A stretch of DNA of 64,000 nucleotides from assembly GCF_014356525.2 (NCBI RefSeq), contig NC_052508.1:41162613-41226612 (forward strand), read 5' to 3'. This document shows positions 1-10,199 of the stretch, in pieces; position 1 is the first letter of the stretch; each line of letters opens with the position of its first letter. The translations under genes were made by a program, and so were the position numbers. The notes beneath the pieces are model-generated. The model searched no databases and was not told the DNA's origin. It saw only the letters and a list, made by a program, of their open reading frames with translations. This DNA comes from Nilaparvata lugens (taxonomy: Eukaryota > Arthropoda > Insecta > Hemiptera > Delphacidae).

Positions 1-946
1 ATAGTTCAAACTAGTAATGGATTATATAGAATAGCAGCTAAATGTTAGGTATGTAAAACTAATAAAAGTAAATTCATAAAATCACCAGTAACTAAAGAAA
101 TTATTGAAAATAATTTAACTTAGGAAGAAGAAAAAATTGAAGCTATTGAAATACATAAACCATTAAAAAAAAATTTAAAAGAAGAAAAATTTTAACATTA
201 GGAATTGATAATTTATGGGCTATAGATCTTATGATATTTGATAAGTATCATGAACAAAATGATGGATATAAATATATTTTGAATGTTATAGATACATTTT
301 CAAAGTATGTATGGGTTGAACCATTGAAGAAGAAGAATGGATTAGAAGTTTCTAAAGCATTTGAAAAAAATTTAAATAATACTAAAAAAGTTAATCATAA
401 ATCTCCAAATCTTATACATTCTGAGAAAGGTCTTGAATTTAGAAATAAAGAATTTAATCAATTATTAAAAAAATATAAAATAAAATTATATCATACTGAA
501 AATGAAGAAAAAAGTGCAATAATTGAAAGATTAATAGAACATTAAATAATAAATTGAAAATTATTTTTGAAATGAATAAAAATTTCAGATGGATTGATGA
601 CTTACAAAATATTATTATAAATTATAATAATATAAAACATAGTACTATAAAAATGAATCCTATAGATGTTGATGAGAATAAAGAAAATATATTATTGAAT
701 ACTGTTTATAATTTCAAAACTTCAAATAATATTATTAAACCAAAATTTGAAATAGATGATAGAGTTAGAATTCCATCATTTAAAGAATCATTTGAGAATA
801 AATATAAAAATAATTGGACTAGAGAAATTTTTATTATTACTAAAATTATCTATACAGATCCTATAACATATAAATTGTAAGATTTAAATAATGAAGATAT
901 GATTGGTAGTTTTTATGAAGATGAATTGAAGAAAACATTATTATAA
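1..946 (+). pseudogene. Polinton integrase (rve family), frameshifted
   Basis: The DDE integrase would insert the element's DNA into the host genome. A partial Cys-x2-Cys zinc region lies near bases 40-60. The catalytic core follows: the first Asp is in the AIDL motif just before 231, and the third acidic residue is in the IERL motif near 520-535. At the second Asp position (near 420-430) the sequence reads Ser-Glu-Lys-Gly-Leu-Glu-Phe, so Glu stands where the family has Asp. The tail at 740-940 has the DDRVRIP and FYEDEL blocks typical of the C-terminal SH3-like/chromo region. Breaks are TAG codons near 46 and 121, a slip in the A-run near 165-180, another one-base slip near 520-545, and an in-frame TAA at 878-880. 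It is not functional as read. The 5' end is cut by the window. Confidence 0.85.
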
Positions 947-969
947 AATATATAATTTTTTATATATAA

Positions 970-1275
970 ATGGAAAATAAAAATCATATATGTTCAAGAT
1001 GTGAAATAAATAATGAATACATGAAAACATGTTCAAAATGTGCAATAGATAAAACTCATAATAATTTTTATAAAAGTAAAACTTGTAAAAATAATATATT
1101 AAGTTGGTGTAAAGAATGTGATATTAAAAAAGTTAGAAATTACTATTATAAAAATAAAGATAAAATTTTAGAAAAAGTTAGATGTGATGTATGTGATAAA
1201 TTCATTACTAAAACATATATGAAAAAACATCAAGAAATGGAAAGTCATATTTCAAATCTAAAAAAAATAATTTAA
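970..1275 (+). CDS. Small zinc-ribbon/zinc-finger protein of the Polinton
   Basis: This 101-residue ORF has a TATA-like run just upstream and an ATG at 970. It contains three Cys pairs: CSRC and CSKC near the N-terminus and CKEC mid-protein, with an NNFYKS segment resembling the NEFYKN block of viral zinc-ribbon proteins. A C-terminal Cys-x2-Cys...His...His unit (CDVC, KKH, ESH) could be a C2H2 finger. It lies between integrase and ATPase. It is uninterrupted although its neighbours are broken. Its TAA stop overlaps the stop of the minus-strand ORF in a TTAA palindrome at 1272-1275. A DNA- or RNA-binding role is inferred from the fingers only. Confidence 0.6.
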   Translation: MENKNHICSRCEINNEYMKTCSKCAIDKTHNNFYKSKTCKNNILSWCKECDIKKVRNYYYKNKDKILEKVRCDVCDKFITKTYMKKHQEMESHISNLKKII

Positions 1276-1472
1276 GTTTTATTTAAAAGTGAATTTATAT
1301 GTTCAATTTTAGATTCAAAATCTTTTAATTTATCATTTATTTCATTTTTAAGATTATTATATGTATCCTGATTTCTATCTATACTACTTTTATCAAGTTT
1401 TTCAAATAAGATATGAATAGCTTTATTAAGTTTTTCATCTAAATTTTTCATAAAATTTTTAAAATAATCCAT
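1272..1472 (-). CDS. Small coiled-coil protein, function unknown
   Basis: This is a 66-residue ORF on the minus strand, convergent with the zinc-finger gene and divergent from the ATPase, about 65 bases from the ATPase start. It is rich in Lys, Asn and Leu, and hydrophobic residues fall at heptad-like spacing (LDEKLNKAIHILFEKL, then LKNEINDKLKDFESKI), so it is probably a coiled coil. I do not recognise a family. Small coiled-coil ORFs of this kind are common in Polinton-like elements, but the AT-rich composition means chance ORFs of this size are possible. Confidence 0.4.
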   Translation of the reverse strand: MDYFKNFMKNLDEKLNKAIHILFEKLDKSSIDRNQDTYNNLKNEINDKLKDFESKIEHINSLLNKT

Positions 1473-1538
1473 TGTTATAAACTCTTCATTAATTAAGCTA
1501 ATAATTTCATTTATAATAAAATAATTTTGAAATAAATA

Positions 1539-2228
1539 ATGGATATAACAAATTAATTTTTATGAAGAAAAAATTAATAATTCATTATTACCACATCCAT
1601 TGAGAGCTATTATTATTGGTAGTTCTGGTAGTGGAAAAACTAATTTATTATTAAATTTAATTTATAAAGAGAAAGCGGCTTAAAATTTTTATATCTTTAT
1701 GTTTTTAGTAAATCACTAGAACAAAGATCATATACAGATTTAGAAAAGCATTATCAAAAAATTGAAAATAAAATTAATAATAAAATAGTTTTTTTCTATA
1801 ATTCTTGTGATGATTTAATTTCAATAGATGAATGTTATGGAAATGCATTAATTGTATTTGATGATTGTTTAATGGAAGAACAAACAAAAATTAAAGAATA
1901 TTTTATAAGAGGAAGACATAAAAATATTTCATGTATCTATCTAAGACAAAGTTATTGTCATCTAGATTTAAGAGTAATTAGAAATAATGTAAATTTATTA
2001 TTTATTTTCAGACAAAATAAATATTATACTAAACAAATTTATGATGATCATGTAGGATTGGAAATGAGTTTTAATGAATTTCAAATTTTATGTAAAAAAT
2101 GTTGGGATGAACCTTATGGTTTTATCACAATAGATATGACTAGAAAATCAAATGATGAAAAATATAAACTAATGTTGAAAAATGATATATTAAATAAAAA
2201 ACGTACATTTAACATTATAAAAAATTAA
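1539..2228 (+). pseudogene. Polinton packaging ATPase (FtsK/HerA, A32-like), frameshifted
   Basis: This ATPase would drive DNA packaging into capsids. The Walker A motif GSSGSGKTN is at about 1617-1645. After a one-base slip in the A-run near 1670-1680 the frame resumes and carries a Walker B (ALIVFDDC) at about 1845-1870, then the sensor/arginine-finger region (IRGRHKNISCIYLRQSY) at 1905-1955, which is typical of Polinton and poxvirus A32-like ATPases. The ATG at 1539 sits in a plausible context, but another slip lies within its first 20 bases, so start and core are not in one frame. The last about ten codons and the stop are homologous to the units of the tandem array that follows. Confidence 0.82.
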
Positions 2229-2450
2229 TGTTCAAAAACATACATTTAACGTTTAAAAAATTAATGTTCAAAAACATACATTTAACATTTAAAAAATTAA
2301 CGTTCAAAAACATACATTTAACGTTTAAAAAATTAACGTTCAAAAACATACATTTAACATTATAAAAAATTAACGTTCAAAAACATACATTTAACGTTAT
2401 AAAAAATCAACGTTCAAAAACATACATTCAACGTTATAAAAAATTAATGT
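2199..2450. repeat. Tandem array of about 36-bp units, about 7 copies
   Basis: The unit reads approximately AACGTTCAAAAACATACA followed by TTTAACGTTTAAAAAATT. Copies differ by C/T changes (AACGTT or AATGTT) and by TTTAAA or TTATAAA. The first partial unit is the coding end of the ATPase gene including its stop codon, so the array seems to have grown from the gene's 3' end. The AACGTT palindrome recurs in each unit. Confidence 0.9.
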
Positions 2451-2515
2451 TTAAAAAAGTTTAAAAATGTTTATTTTACTTTTTTTTGAATAATAATACA
2501 TTTTTTTATTTATAA

Positions 2516-4054
2516 ATGAAGGATCTAAAAAATGAAGATTTGAAAAAGTTAAATGAAATTGATAAAGATTTATTACAAAGATTCAAAGAAGGTGAAAAAG
2601 AACAAATAAAAGAAAGAGATAAAATTGAACAAAAGAGTAAACTTATTAAAAAAGATCCATATAATGGACCAGAATTTGATGAATTATTATTAATCCAAAA
2701 ATGATGAAATATCATTATCCAAAGCTAAATATGTTTATGATTTAGAAAAAAAACTTAAAGATGAGTTTAAATCTAATCATATTCGTGAAGGACTAGAATT
2801 AAAAGAAAGAGAAAAGAAATATGAACCTATTATTAACGCTTTAAAAGAAAATAGAATTAATGATGATAGAAAAGTTGAAAATTCAAAAGATATTCTAATT
2901 TTTAATCCAAACATAGTTAGTACTCCATTTCGAAAAATTCAATTTGAAGATGAAGATGAAAATGATTTTCATTATAATGAATCTACATCTACAATTGAAG
3001 ATCCAATAACACCTGAAAAAGAAACTTTTAAAACTAATAAATCTTTGAAAAAAATTATGGATTCATCTATTATTAATATTGGATCAATTGCTTCAAAATT
3101 TTTACCAAGAGCACATGATAAACAATTTGGTATTTGGTATGATGAAGATATTGAAGAATGGAAAATTGATAATTATCCTATGACTGTTGATATAGATGAT
3201 ATTATAATAAAATATAATGAAAATGAAGAAAAATATAAAGGTACAGAAGGTTTATGGAGACTTTTAACTAGAAATGATTATTTAGAACGTGAAATGTTTA
3301 CAAATGATGATTGGAATAATTATAAGAACATCATGATAAAAACTTATTCTCTATTTCAAAATAATGATCCAAAAAGTAGGAAACCAAAATCAAGTAAAGG
3401 TAGAAAATGGAAATTAGTTAAAACTATTTGGGAAGAACTTATTAATCAGAAAGGATCTGGAGTATTAGAATTTAATAATAAACCAATTGAATATAGATAT
3501 ATAAATAATTTAAATGAATTAGTTAAAAGACTTAATTATATTTCAGCTCAAGAAAATGCTGGAAATAATAGTTTTCATAATGAAAAAATGTCTTTAGTTA
3601 AATTTATGAATGATAGACTTACAGAAATAATTGATACACCAAATAGTACTAAATATTTAATTAGATGTATGTCTTTATTACCTGAAAATGTTATAGGATC
3701 TGGTTTAGTTAATGATATTATAAATAATCTACCTTTAGAGTTCTATTATCCAGGTGCAAATTTCTGTGGTCCAGGAACAAAACTTAAAGAAAAATTAGAA
3801 AGAGGTGATAAAGGAATTAATCCAACTGATGAATTTTGTAAGGAACATGATATATTTCATTCAAATAATAGAACTCCAGAACAAAGATGGATAGCTGATA
3901 AAAATTAAAAGATCAAGCTTTAAATCATTTATTTTCAAAAGATGCTACTTTAAATGAAAGAGCTATGGATTTAGTTATTGCTCCTACAATGTGGGCTAAA
4001 AGAAAATTAGGATTTGGTTTAAATAGCTCTTCATTAATATATTCCGATAAATGA
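2516..4054 (+). pseudogene. Polinton structural protein with C-terminal phospholipase A2 domain, frameshifted
   Basis: The reading begins at ATG 2516 with a charged, probably coiled-coil N-terminus. It slips by one base near 2697-2702 and then stays open to 3907. It slips again near 3900-3908 and ends at TGA 4052-4054. The middle (about 3110-3440: FGIWYDED..., then YKGTEGLWRLL, then KSSKGRKWK) matches a conserved segment of Polinton proteins. The C-terminus has the parvovirus VP1-type PLA2 signature: the calcium loop CGPGTK (about 3765) and the His-Asp catalytic pair in CKEHDI (about 3838). The last part (DQALNH through KRKLGFGL) is the usual end of this domain. In related virions the domain helps breach membranes. 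Here it is interrupted twice. Confidence 0.78.
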
Positions 4055-4070
4055 AATATTAAATTTTCTG

Positions 4071-4102
4071 AAAAAAATAATTTTATTGAAAAATTATTTT
4101 TT
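4071..4102. terminator. A/T hairpin between convergent genes
   Basis: A 13-14 bp near-perfect stem (AAAAAATAATTTT with its complement) with a 4-base loop lies in the 87-bp gap between the PLA2-protein stop and the polymerase stop. Its position suggests a role in 3'-end formation for both genes. In such AT-rich DNA this could be chance. Confidence 0.3.
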
Positions 4103-4141
4103 AAAAATTTATTCCTCCAATTTTTTTTTAAAAATTATTTA

Positions 4142-4731
4142 TTATTTTATATTTTCATGACCCCATGGTAAAGAATTTATTTTATCTTTTAATATGTATC
4201 TTTTTTCATCTTTTGAACTTAAAGCTAATTTATTCAAAGTTATTGTGTATAATTCATGTTTATAACTTCTAATACAATTCATTTCTCTATAATCCTTTAT
4301 CTTCAAATAAACATTTCTTAAAATTTTCCATTTTTATGTATCTATTTTTAGTATTTTCATCTAATTCATCTAATTTTATATTTTTGTTCATTAATAAACA
4401 TTTTTTAATACCTTTACATTTTACTTCATTTTTATTATTTGAAAACATATAACTATAGCATTTAGATCTTAATCCACAAAACTCTTCTAAAGGTATACCA
4501 TTCAATACATCTTTAAATTTTCCAATTATTTTCTCATTTTTATCCATATAACATTCATGATTCTTATCATAATCACTTGTATCAAATTCATTTTGATTAT
4601 TTTCTATTATTTCATAAGGATCTTCACTCATTTCTAAGAAGAAACTATCTGTATCCATGTATAATAATTAGCATCTGGATCATATTTTTTAATTTTATCA
4701 TAATAAAATTGATACATTAATAATTTAGATT
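4142..4731 (-). pseudogene. Protein-primed DNA polymerase B, C-terminal fragment, frameshifted
   Basis: This is the C-terminal part of a family B polymerase that would replicate the Polinton. On the minus strand from 4731 it reads a KLLMYQFYYDKI segment, then the catalytic motif C (MDTDS, at about 4640-4658), the thumb region with EFCGLRSKCYSY (about 4450-4500), and the end block IRSYKHELY...LPWGH, with TAA at 4142-4144. One-base slips lie near 4660-4668, just before motif C, and near 4285-4295. The N-terminal exonuclease and palm sequences are missing because the similarity stops at about 4731 in an AT-rich junction. It converges on the PLA2-protein gene. Confidence 0.85.
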
Positions 4732-5890
4732 ATATATATATTGTAAAGTATCGAATTGGGTAGATAAAAATCCCTAACCGAAATAGTAATAGGTCTGAAA
4801 ATAAAGTAACTGGCTAATATCGCCAAATAGATAATAACTAAGATTAGATAGCATCAGCTTGTTCTGGCTAAACGGTACAAAAACCTAAAAAGGATGTGAA
4901 GGAATTTGTTGCTAATAAATAGATTATTATATAAAATATTTTGAAGATTGAGGTTAGGTACATGTATTCACGGATCGGTGACCTAGAGATCGATCAAATC
5001 GAGAAACGTAGAATCTGACCAAAACCCCTTGGCAGAGCTCTATTGCAATCAAACGGTATGCAATGTGAAAAAACACCTGATCACGTGGCTAATTATTAGG
5101 TAGCATGAAATTAATATTAATGTATAGAATATTAGCTAGCATGTAAAGAGCATAACCAATAAACCAAATAAAAATAATTAAGTGTATTCAGGAAATAGGA
5201 GGTACCAGGCGCATGAATACCGAATAAAATTTGCATGCACCAATAGCAAAACGGCAGTTAATAGGCGGCAACTGTAGGCCAATTCAAAAATATTTCTATA
5301 TATTTATATAAATGTACTGGATTTTGTGTTAAAACTTTGTATAGTCTATGTTATCGATATGGCTCGAAAGCAAAGAAATTATTAATCGTACAATCTAAGT
5401 AATATTTTGGTATTTTTTGTAAGATCTATTTGAACCTAAATGGCGGAGGACTAAGATATTCAAATTTTATGTTAATTTGAAAGTCGGAAATGAGATTTGT
5501 AAAATTGAGAAAGGAGAACCAGCACTCGCCAACCAAATGCCACCAGGAGAGGACCCCAAATATTTTAGAGCATAGTACCTTGCTAATAAATTTGTAAAAG
5601 TTAAAGTTAAATCACATTATTAAATTTCTTAAAGGACATGAATGTTTATGGTGTGCAATTATTTTTATTCCTCAACACTATAGTATAAGTATCATATTTA
5701 TATATATTTATTTTATTGAATTACAAGAGTTATAGGAGAAGCCCATACCTAGGCCTATCAAGATTTTTTGAGACTGAATCCTATTAAAAAACCACGACCT
5801 AAATATATGATTATATCAAATATCTCATGCTTTACCGACTGATGCCAAGCAGGAGGCTAATCGTTATTTAAATATAAAGAATAACGTGAC
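4732..5890. other. Unrecognised insert between Polinton and BEL/Pao remnants
   Basis: No ORF of note occurs here. The base composition changes abruptly from the Polinton side (more G and C). A short inverted motif lies near 5250-5280 (cggcagttaataggcggcaactg). It may be the body of another mobile element that interrupted the polymerase gene, but no termini could be identified. Confidence 0.4.
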
Positions 5891-5892
5891 AA

Positions 5893-5946
<54 letters not shown>

Positions 5947-5954
5947 TATATATA
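5891..5954. repeat. (TA)n microsatellite
   Basis: Imperfect alternating TA with a few TT or AA interruptions. Confidence 0.95.
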
Positions 5955-5955
5955 A

Positions 5956-6633
5956 TGATTATGACGATTACTAACTATGCTTTTGAGTAGATTCTTCATC
6001 AGTGAGGACTGTAAGCAAATTGGTGGATTCACTGAGGATCGGCAGCCTTGATTGTGGGTTGATTTAGTTTGTGCTTTCCTCCCCTTCCCCTCTCCCAAAG
6101 AGGCAAGATAACCTCTCTCCCTCGCCCCTCCTTCATCCTCCCCATTTATCTTTCTAACCACCACTTCAAGAAGCGTTGTCGAGAAGTCAACATCGTTTTT
6201 CGTTCCGTTCCGTGGCGTTCGAACCGAATGCAATTACCTTGTTTCGTTTCGTGATATATGTGCAATATCATATAGGCCTACGCATAAAGACAGGATATCG
6301 TCAGCAGTAACTTCTACACACGAGATACAGTCCACTCCCTCGCCAGTTCCAAGGTTAGTGCAAATTAAAGACTTACTTTTGGGGTTGTCGACGTTTTCGT
6401 GAATTAAATCTTAACTGTACCCCAATCCATAGGTTTGGGGACAGGATGGGATTACCACATGGTCCACCAGGCCTGGGATACGTTCTATTTCCAAGAGATT
6501 CACTTTTCAATTTAAATTTCAATTCGTTAATAGTAGAGTTACTTGTTGATACATGCACTGATATCCATGTTAAATCCAGTTACAAAGTTCCTTTCCAAAT
6601 CTCCTTGTTTATCTAATCAGTTACTTAGTTACA
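5956..6633 (+). other. Region upstream of BEL/Pao gag, probably part LTR and leader
   Basis: It lies directly 5' of the gag start. A pyrimidine-rich block (about 6075-6165) is followed by the segment ending about 6380 and then a GGGGTTGTCGACG stretch. A 5' LTR and primer site would be expected here. I could not find a second copy of any part of it in the window, so LTR limits cannot be set. Confidence 0.35.
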
Positions 6634-7956
6634 ATGGCAAGCACACAAGCCTTGCTTACTATTCGTGTGAAGAAGAAAGAAATTTTGTTTAGCCGTGTTC
6701 AACAAGCTTATGACTTGTTGAAGGACATCAATGATCCTAAAATTCAATCTCAATTTTTGATAAGAAGTATATCTATTGAAAATACTGTGAAAGAATATTC
6801 TGCAATTGATGAAATCAATGAATTATCCATTCAAGTTGAACCTACTGAAGAACCTGAATATCAATCACTTACCGTTATTGATAATTTATCCTGTGCAATA
6901 ATAAATGCTCGTGATAAATTGAATCAAATGAAAAATGAGAAGCCGAAGGAGAAAAGTGAACCTTCACCTTCAACCTCTCATTCTGCCCGTTTGAACATGA
7001 TATTACCTCCAACTGAAATAAAACCGTTTGATGGCTCTGATATTTCAGACTGGCCTGGATTCAAAAATATCTTTTCATCATTGATTGTGGATGATAAATA
7101 TTATTCTCCTGTTCATAAATCTCATATTTTACATAATTTGTTGAAAGGCGAAGCAGCCCGAGTAGTGAAATCTTTTCAGATAAGTAGTGATTTTGATTTG
7201 GCATGGAAAACTCTATGCAAGCGTTATGAAAGTGATAGGGTGCTAGCTAACTGCTCCGTAAATGAGATTTTGAAAACTAGTTCTATCCCATTTAAACCTT
7301 CATTACAATCGCTTCAAGATTTTCTTGTTAAAGTAGGTGATAGTATTACCACTCTGAAATTGTTGAAAGTTCCTGATTTTGCTGATTATATCTTGAACTC
7401 ATTAGCTATTCGTCAATTAGACAAAATATCACGTGAATCGTTTGAGCTCAAGGTAGCTGATAAGAGCTTTCCTTCTTGTCAACAGTTGATTGATTTCGTG
7501 AATAAGAGAGTTAGATCTTATCAATTATCTGCATCTGATGTGCCATCTGTTAATGAATAAAAATCTATCGAAGAGCCGAAAAATAAGTCTTTTCAGAAAA
7601 AGGTTGTCTTATCTACTCAGGCTGATAACAGCGTTCGAAATAAAAGCAGCTCAGTTACTTCTGAATTAAATGATAGTGCTGAAACAAAATGCTCATTTTG
7701 CAACTCAATGAATCATTTGTTATTCAAATGTCCTGCTTTCTTGAAAAGAGATCCAAAAGCTAGGAATGAATTTATTAAATCATTGAGAGTCTGTTTCAAT
7801 TGTTTCTCCAAATTTCACGCTGTAAACCAATGCAAGTCTAAATCGTTGTGTTATTGTGGTCGTATGCATAATAAATTACTTCATTATCCTCGTAGTAGTG
7901 ATAATAGCCATTCGAATTCTCCTGTTCGTTATCAGAAGTCTACTGATATTTATTGA
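6634..7956 (+). pseudogene. BEL/Pao LTR retrotransposon Gag, one in-frame stop, no Pol
   Basis: Gag would form the retrotransposon's virus-like particle. ATG 6634 begins MASTQALLTIRVKKKEI. Residues about 120-300 form the DUF1759-like core, with LPPTEIKPFDGSDISDWPGF and KSHILHNLLKGEAARVV, both hallmarks of BEL/Pao Gags. An in-frame TAA at 7558-7560 interrupts it. The same frame then continues to 7956 with the paired zinc knuckles of this clade (CSFCNSMNHLLFKC, about 7690-7730; CFNCFSKFHAVNQC, about 7792-7833). No protease, reverse transcriptase or integrase follows, so the copy is truncated or rearranged after gag. Confidence 0.88.
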
Positions 7957-8018
7957 TATCATATAATGATTTTACATAGTATGATCCATCAATACTGAGG
8001 GTTCCTTTTTTGTCGATT

Positions 8019-8215
8019 CTCCTTTATGTTTTCTTCTCATACATAATTATTATCTATTTCAACCGAATACTCTCAGTAATACAACAAGCAAGTGAAACAT
8101 CTAAAACTGTGGAAATTCCATAATCATTCCTTACAGCTTATACAACAATATTGTGTCAGTGTTATCATGATTTGAAAACGTTTATATTGAAATGTACAGT
8201 GAACCATATTCTATT
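8019..8215. repeat. Direct repeat, copy 1
   Basis: About 195 bp around CATAATTATTAT...CTTACAGCTTATACAACAATA...GTGTCAGTGTT, repeated in the same orientation about 760 bp downstream. No coding content was seen between the copies (8216-8770). Confidence 0.85.
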
Positions 8216-8770
8216 CTGAGTGAACTTAGCCGTATCACGAGCTCGGAAACCAGCCCTTAAATAGAGAATTCTTTCAAATTCAAAGCTTCCAATCTGACTT
8301 GAAATGTAGACGATTCTACCTCTCACAATTCAATTATTGTTTTATATATCATATCAATCTTCAACTGCATTAATCAGCTTTAGAATTCAAGCAAGTTTCA
8401 AATAATTCTCATCGATTACAGAATACTAATATTATTGAGAGTTCACTTGAAATATTTACATGTAATAATCGAGTGAATTTCGTCAATTCTATGAATTTCA
8501 AAACAAACTTCTCAATTTGAACATAGCCTACAACTAATCCGAATAGAAAGGGAGATCGCATATAGTATACTCAAGAAATGATCCCTTACTATAATAGACA
8601 ACTCCTGATACATCATACTCATATTATATCAAGCTCTACAATTATATTATAATACAGTGTGAAGTTATCTTGTTCCTCGAGAATTATTGAAGAGTCTCGT
8701 TTTTATAATTTTGATTAGAATTCATCAATCTACATAGAATGAACTCATAATACAAAGCATTCCTCTTCTG

Positions 8771-8980
8771 CCAACTCTTCTCTATGTTTTCCCTTTCGAA
8801 CATAATTATTATTTATCTTAAGTGAATACTTTCAGTAATATAACTTTATTACAATCAAGTGAAAAATCTGAAACTGTTGGAATCCCATACTCATTCCTTA
8901 CAGCTTATACAACAATATTATTGTGTCAGTGTTCCAATAATTTGAAAATTCTTATATTGAAATGAACAGTGAGCCATATC
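8771..8980. repeat. Direct repeat, copy 2
   Basis: Diverged second copy of the 8019-8215 repeat, in the same orientation. The pair could be the ends of a small element, or a local tandem duplication of about 760 bp whose remainder has diverged. Confidence 0.85.
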
Positions 8981-9709
8981 AAAAGTCTCTCTAGAATTCT
9001 GAGCACAATCTAAAATAGCCATGTTGCTTCAGATTGTAGAGAGTTCTAGCTCCCCTCCCTTAGTTTTGCTGGAAACATCAAAGGAGAGGTATGAGGTTTT
9101 TGAATAATTCTTATGTTTTTGAATAGGGCTTGTTATTGATATCCTGTATCTGTGTCTGTATAACACATGGTGTGGAGAGTGTAGAGAATCCATATAGATC
9201 TCGCAGTAGAAGTTATCATTGAATGTATTCATTGACTTGACTATAGACAGTGTTGCCAATTTTCAGTGACTTCCTTTGAAAGAAAAAACCTGTAGACTTC
9301 CACTTTCAAAACATAATAGACCAATATGTGAAGATAAATACCGGTTATGTACCCCATTTAGTAGGATATTAACTCAAAAGGCATACTCAGATCACCTCAT
9401 TTCTTAGGCTACATACTCATGGAGCATACACACTTCAGAGTCCCGTTTAGTAGGTCCAACCGGAAAGAGTGTGTATGAATGTGGCGTGGATCTGGTGGAT
9501 TTTTCTGTAAGTGTAAGTATGTGAACTCTAGATTCGAAACGGGGTGATTCTGGAAAAAAGTGTGTAAAGTAGTAATTCGGATTCAGAACAGTCCTAGAAG
9601 TCGTTTTGAGTGGATGCACACTAAGGTACGAAACGGGCGCACCCCGTCTGGTAACCGCTCCCCGTTTCGTGTCATGCTTGAGCATAATTCTCCCCGTAAG
9701 ACACCTTTT

Positions 9710-9830
<121 letters not shown>

Positions 9831-9984
9831 ACACACACCCAAATATCATGGTTTTGGAAAACAGTACTTTTCTTACCTATGGTATAGTAATAGGGCGAGG
9901 AAAGTAGAAAGGTGAGCTATATTTTTAGAATGTAAGTGAGTAACACCTGAGCTACGTTTCTTCTCTAAATGAACTCATAAACAT

Positions 9985-10125
9985 TTTTCTGACTTCTTAA
10001 TTTGATTCGAAGACAATGTAATCATTCTAGGCAGGATTCGAACACGACTATGTACTCCAGCTTCTTTGTTACAATTCAAACATTGTCTCAGCACAGCGAC
10101 TTTAAATGAACATAAAGCAACCTGG
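9985..10125 (-). repeat. Possible tRNA-derived SINE fragment (Pol III B box)
   Basis: On the minus strand, GTGTTCGAATCCTGCC (complement near 10030-10046) is a perfect tRNA-type B box. Some 65 bases upstream TCGCTGTGCTGAGACAATG resembles a degraded A box. The flanks do not pair as an acceptor stem, so this is not a functional tRNA. A SINE head is the likeliest explanation, but there is no second copy in the window to confirm it. Confidence 0.35.
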
Positions 10126-10199
10126 AATTGAGGCCAGCTTATAAGCGCTTTTTCGCCAAGTACTACTTTCTCACCCACAAAAGTCTTCAAAATAAACAT

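Larger units (their letters stand above)
1..4731. mobile_element. Polinton/Maverick fragment, decayed
   Basis: The genes seen here are a DDE integrase with a C-terminal SH3/chromo-like tail, an FtsK/HerA-type packaging ATPase, a large protein ending in a parvovirus-type phospholipase A2 domain, and, convergent to them, the C-terminus of a B-family DNA polymerase. This combination is diagnostic of Polintons and related adintovirus-like elements. The stretch is visibly more AT-rich than the rest of the window. It is open at the left window edge and breaks inside the polymerase at about 4731. The capsid genes, protease, most of the polymerase and the terminal repeats are not present. Most genes carry one-base frameshifts or in-frame stops, so this is a relic unless the breaks are assembly errors. 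Confidence 0.88.

Noticed and set aside
1..4731. Alternative genetic code with TAA/TAG read as glutamine in the Polinton genes
   Set aside because: Some in-frame TAA/TAG fall where Gln or Lys would suit, but one-base frameshifts are just as common, CAA is used freely for Gln, and the zinc-finger and other genes end at normal stops.
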